From Pseudomonadota bacterium (GTDB lineage Bacteria; Myxococcota; UBA9042; PHBI01): DNA of 5,030 nucleotides. A program made the position numbers and the translations under genes. Positions 4,849 to 5,030 of the stretch are shown piece after piece (positions within the stretch are counted from its first letter, which is position 1; each line of letters opens with the position of its first letter). The notes beneath the pieces were generated by a model that saw nothing but the letters and a program-made list of their open reading frames with translations, was not told the DNA's origin and made no database searches. The stretch spans positions 1-5,030 of the forward strand of contig SXIE01000082.1 of NCBI GenBank assembly GCA_005772945.1, given 5' to 3'.

Positions 4849-5030
4849 ATGCTCCGCCACCTGTCGCTCGAGATGGTTCGCGTCACGGAAGCGGCCGCCC
4901 TCGCCTCCGCGCGCCTCATGGGCCGTGGCGACGAGAAGGCCGCCGACCGCGCCGCGGTCGAGGCCATGCGCGCCGAGTTCGGCGCCATCGACATCGAAGG
5001 CCGCATCGTCATCGGCGAGGGCGAGCGCGA
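4849..5030 (+). CDS. glpX: Class II fructose-1,6-bisphosphatase, N-terminal part (3' end outside window)
   Basis: The first 60 codons are present. They match the conserved N-terminus of GlpX-type fructose-1,6-bisphosphatases: [18 protein letters not shown], then [18 protein letters not shown], then [14 protein letters not shown]33 and E57 fall at the same numbers as the metal-binding Asp33 and Glu57 of E. coli GlpX, which supports the chosen start. The enzyme hydrolyses fructose-1,6-bisphosphate to fructose-6-phosphate in gluconeogenesis, in the cytoplasm, using a divalent metal; some bacterial homologues also accept sedoheptulose-1,7-bisphosphate. The full protein is normally about 320-340 residues, so most lies beyond the window. 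The ATG follows GGGAGGA. The gene is separated from everything upstream by a strong terminator, so it should have its own promoter between 4750 and 4837. Confidence 0.93.
   Translation, partial: MLRHLSLEMVRVTEAAALASARLMGRGDEKAADRAAVEAMRAEFGAIDIEGRIVIGEGER

Overview
The window is a gene-dense, very GC-rich stretch (about 70% G+C by eye) with strong third-position G/C bias. The gene content points to a myxobacterium (Myxococcota): a lipoprotein with a long Ser/Glu-type linker behind its lipid anchor, a CotH-like domain, a LysM-murein endopeptidase and a sigma-54-type promoter motif. This assignment is an inference from style and content; no marker gene fixes the genus.

Layout. (1) Positions 1-804 (+) hold the C-terminal part of a phytoene-desaturase/retinol-reductase-like FAD oxidoreductase. 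It overlaps by 8 nt a TetR-family regulator (797-1444, +), so the two look translationally coupled. (2) On the minus strand, 1434-2543 encodes an exported protein with two LysM domains and a peptidase M74 (MepA-type) domain. Its 3' end overlaps the TetR gene tail-to-tail by 11 bp. (3) Divergent from it, 2623-4461 (+) encodes a CotH-like lipoprotein with a pure hexanucleotide-repeat Ser/Glu linker and an unassigned C-terminal domain. The 79 bp between the two starts must hold both promoters. (4) A 387-bp gap (4462-4848) contains, in order, a GTGAC-N6-GTCAC dyad, a good sigma-54 -24/-12 match, a predicted structured RNA with an exposed anti-Shine-Dalgarno CCUCCU, and a 13-bp perfect-stem terminator. 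(5) At 4849 the gene for class II fructose-1,6-bisphosphatase (glpX) begins and runs off the window.

How the parts fit. The M74 endopeptidase and the CotH-like lipoprotein are divergently transcribed and both act in the cell envelope, so shared control is plausible but unproven. The most interesting element is the 4522-4749 intergenic unit, which reads as a free-standing small-RNA gene of about 130 nt with its own enhancer-dependent promoter and terminator. The rest is recognisable biology with a few oddities: a WGPD instead of WDxD motif in the CotH domain, a start codon without a ribosome binding site, and slippage-prone repeats.
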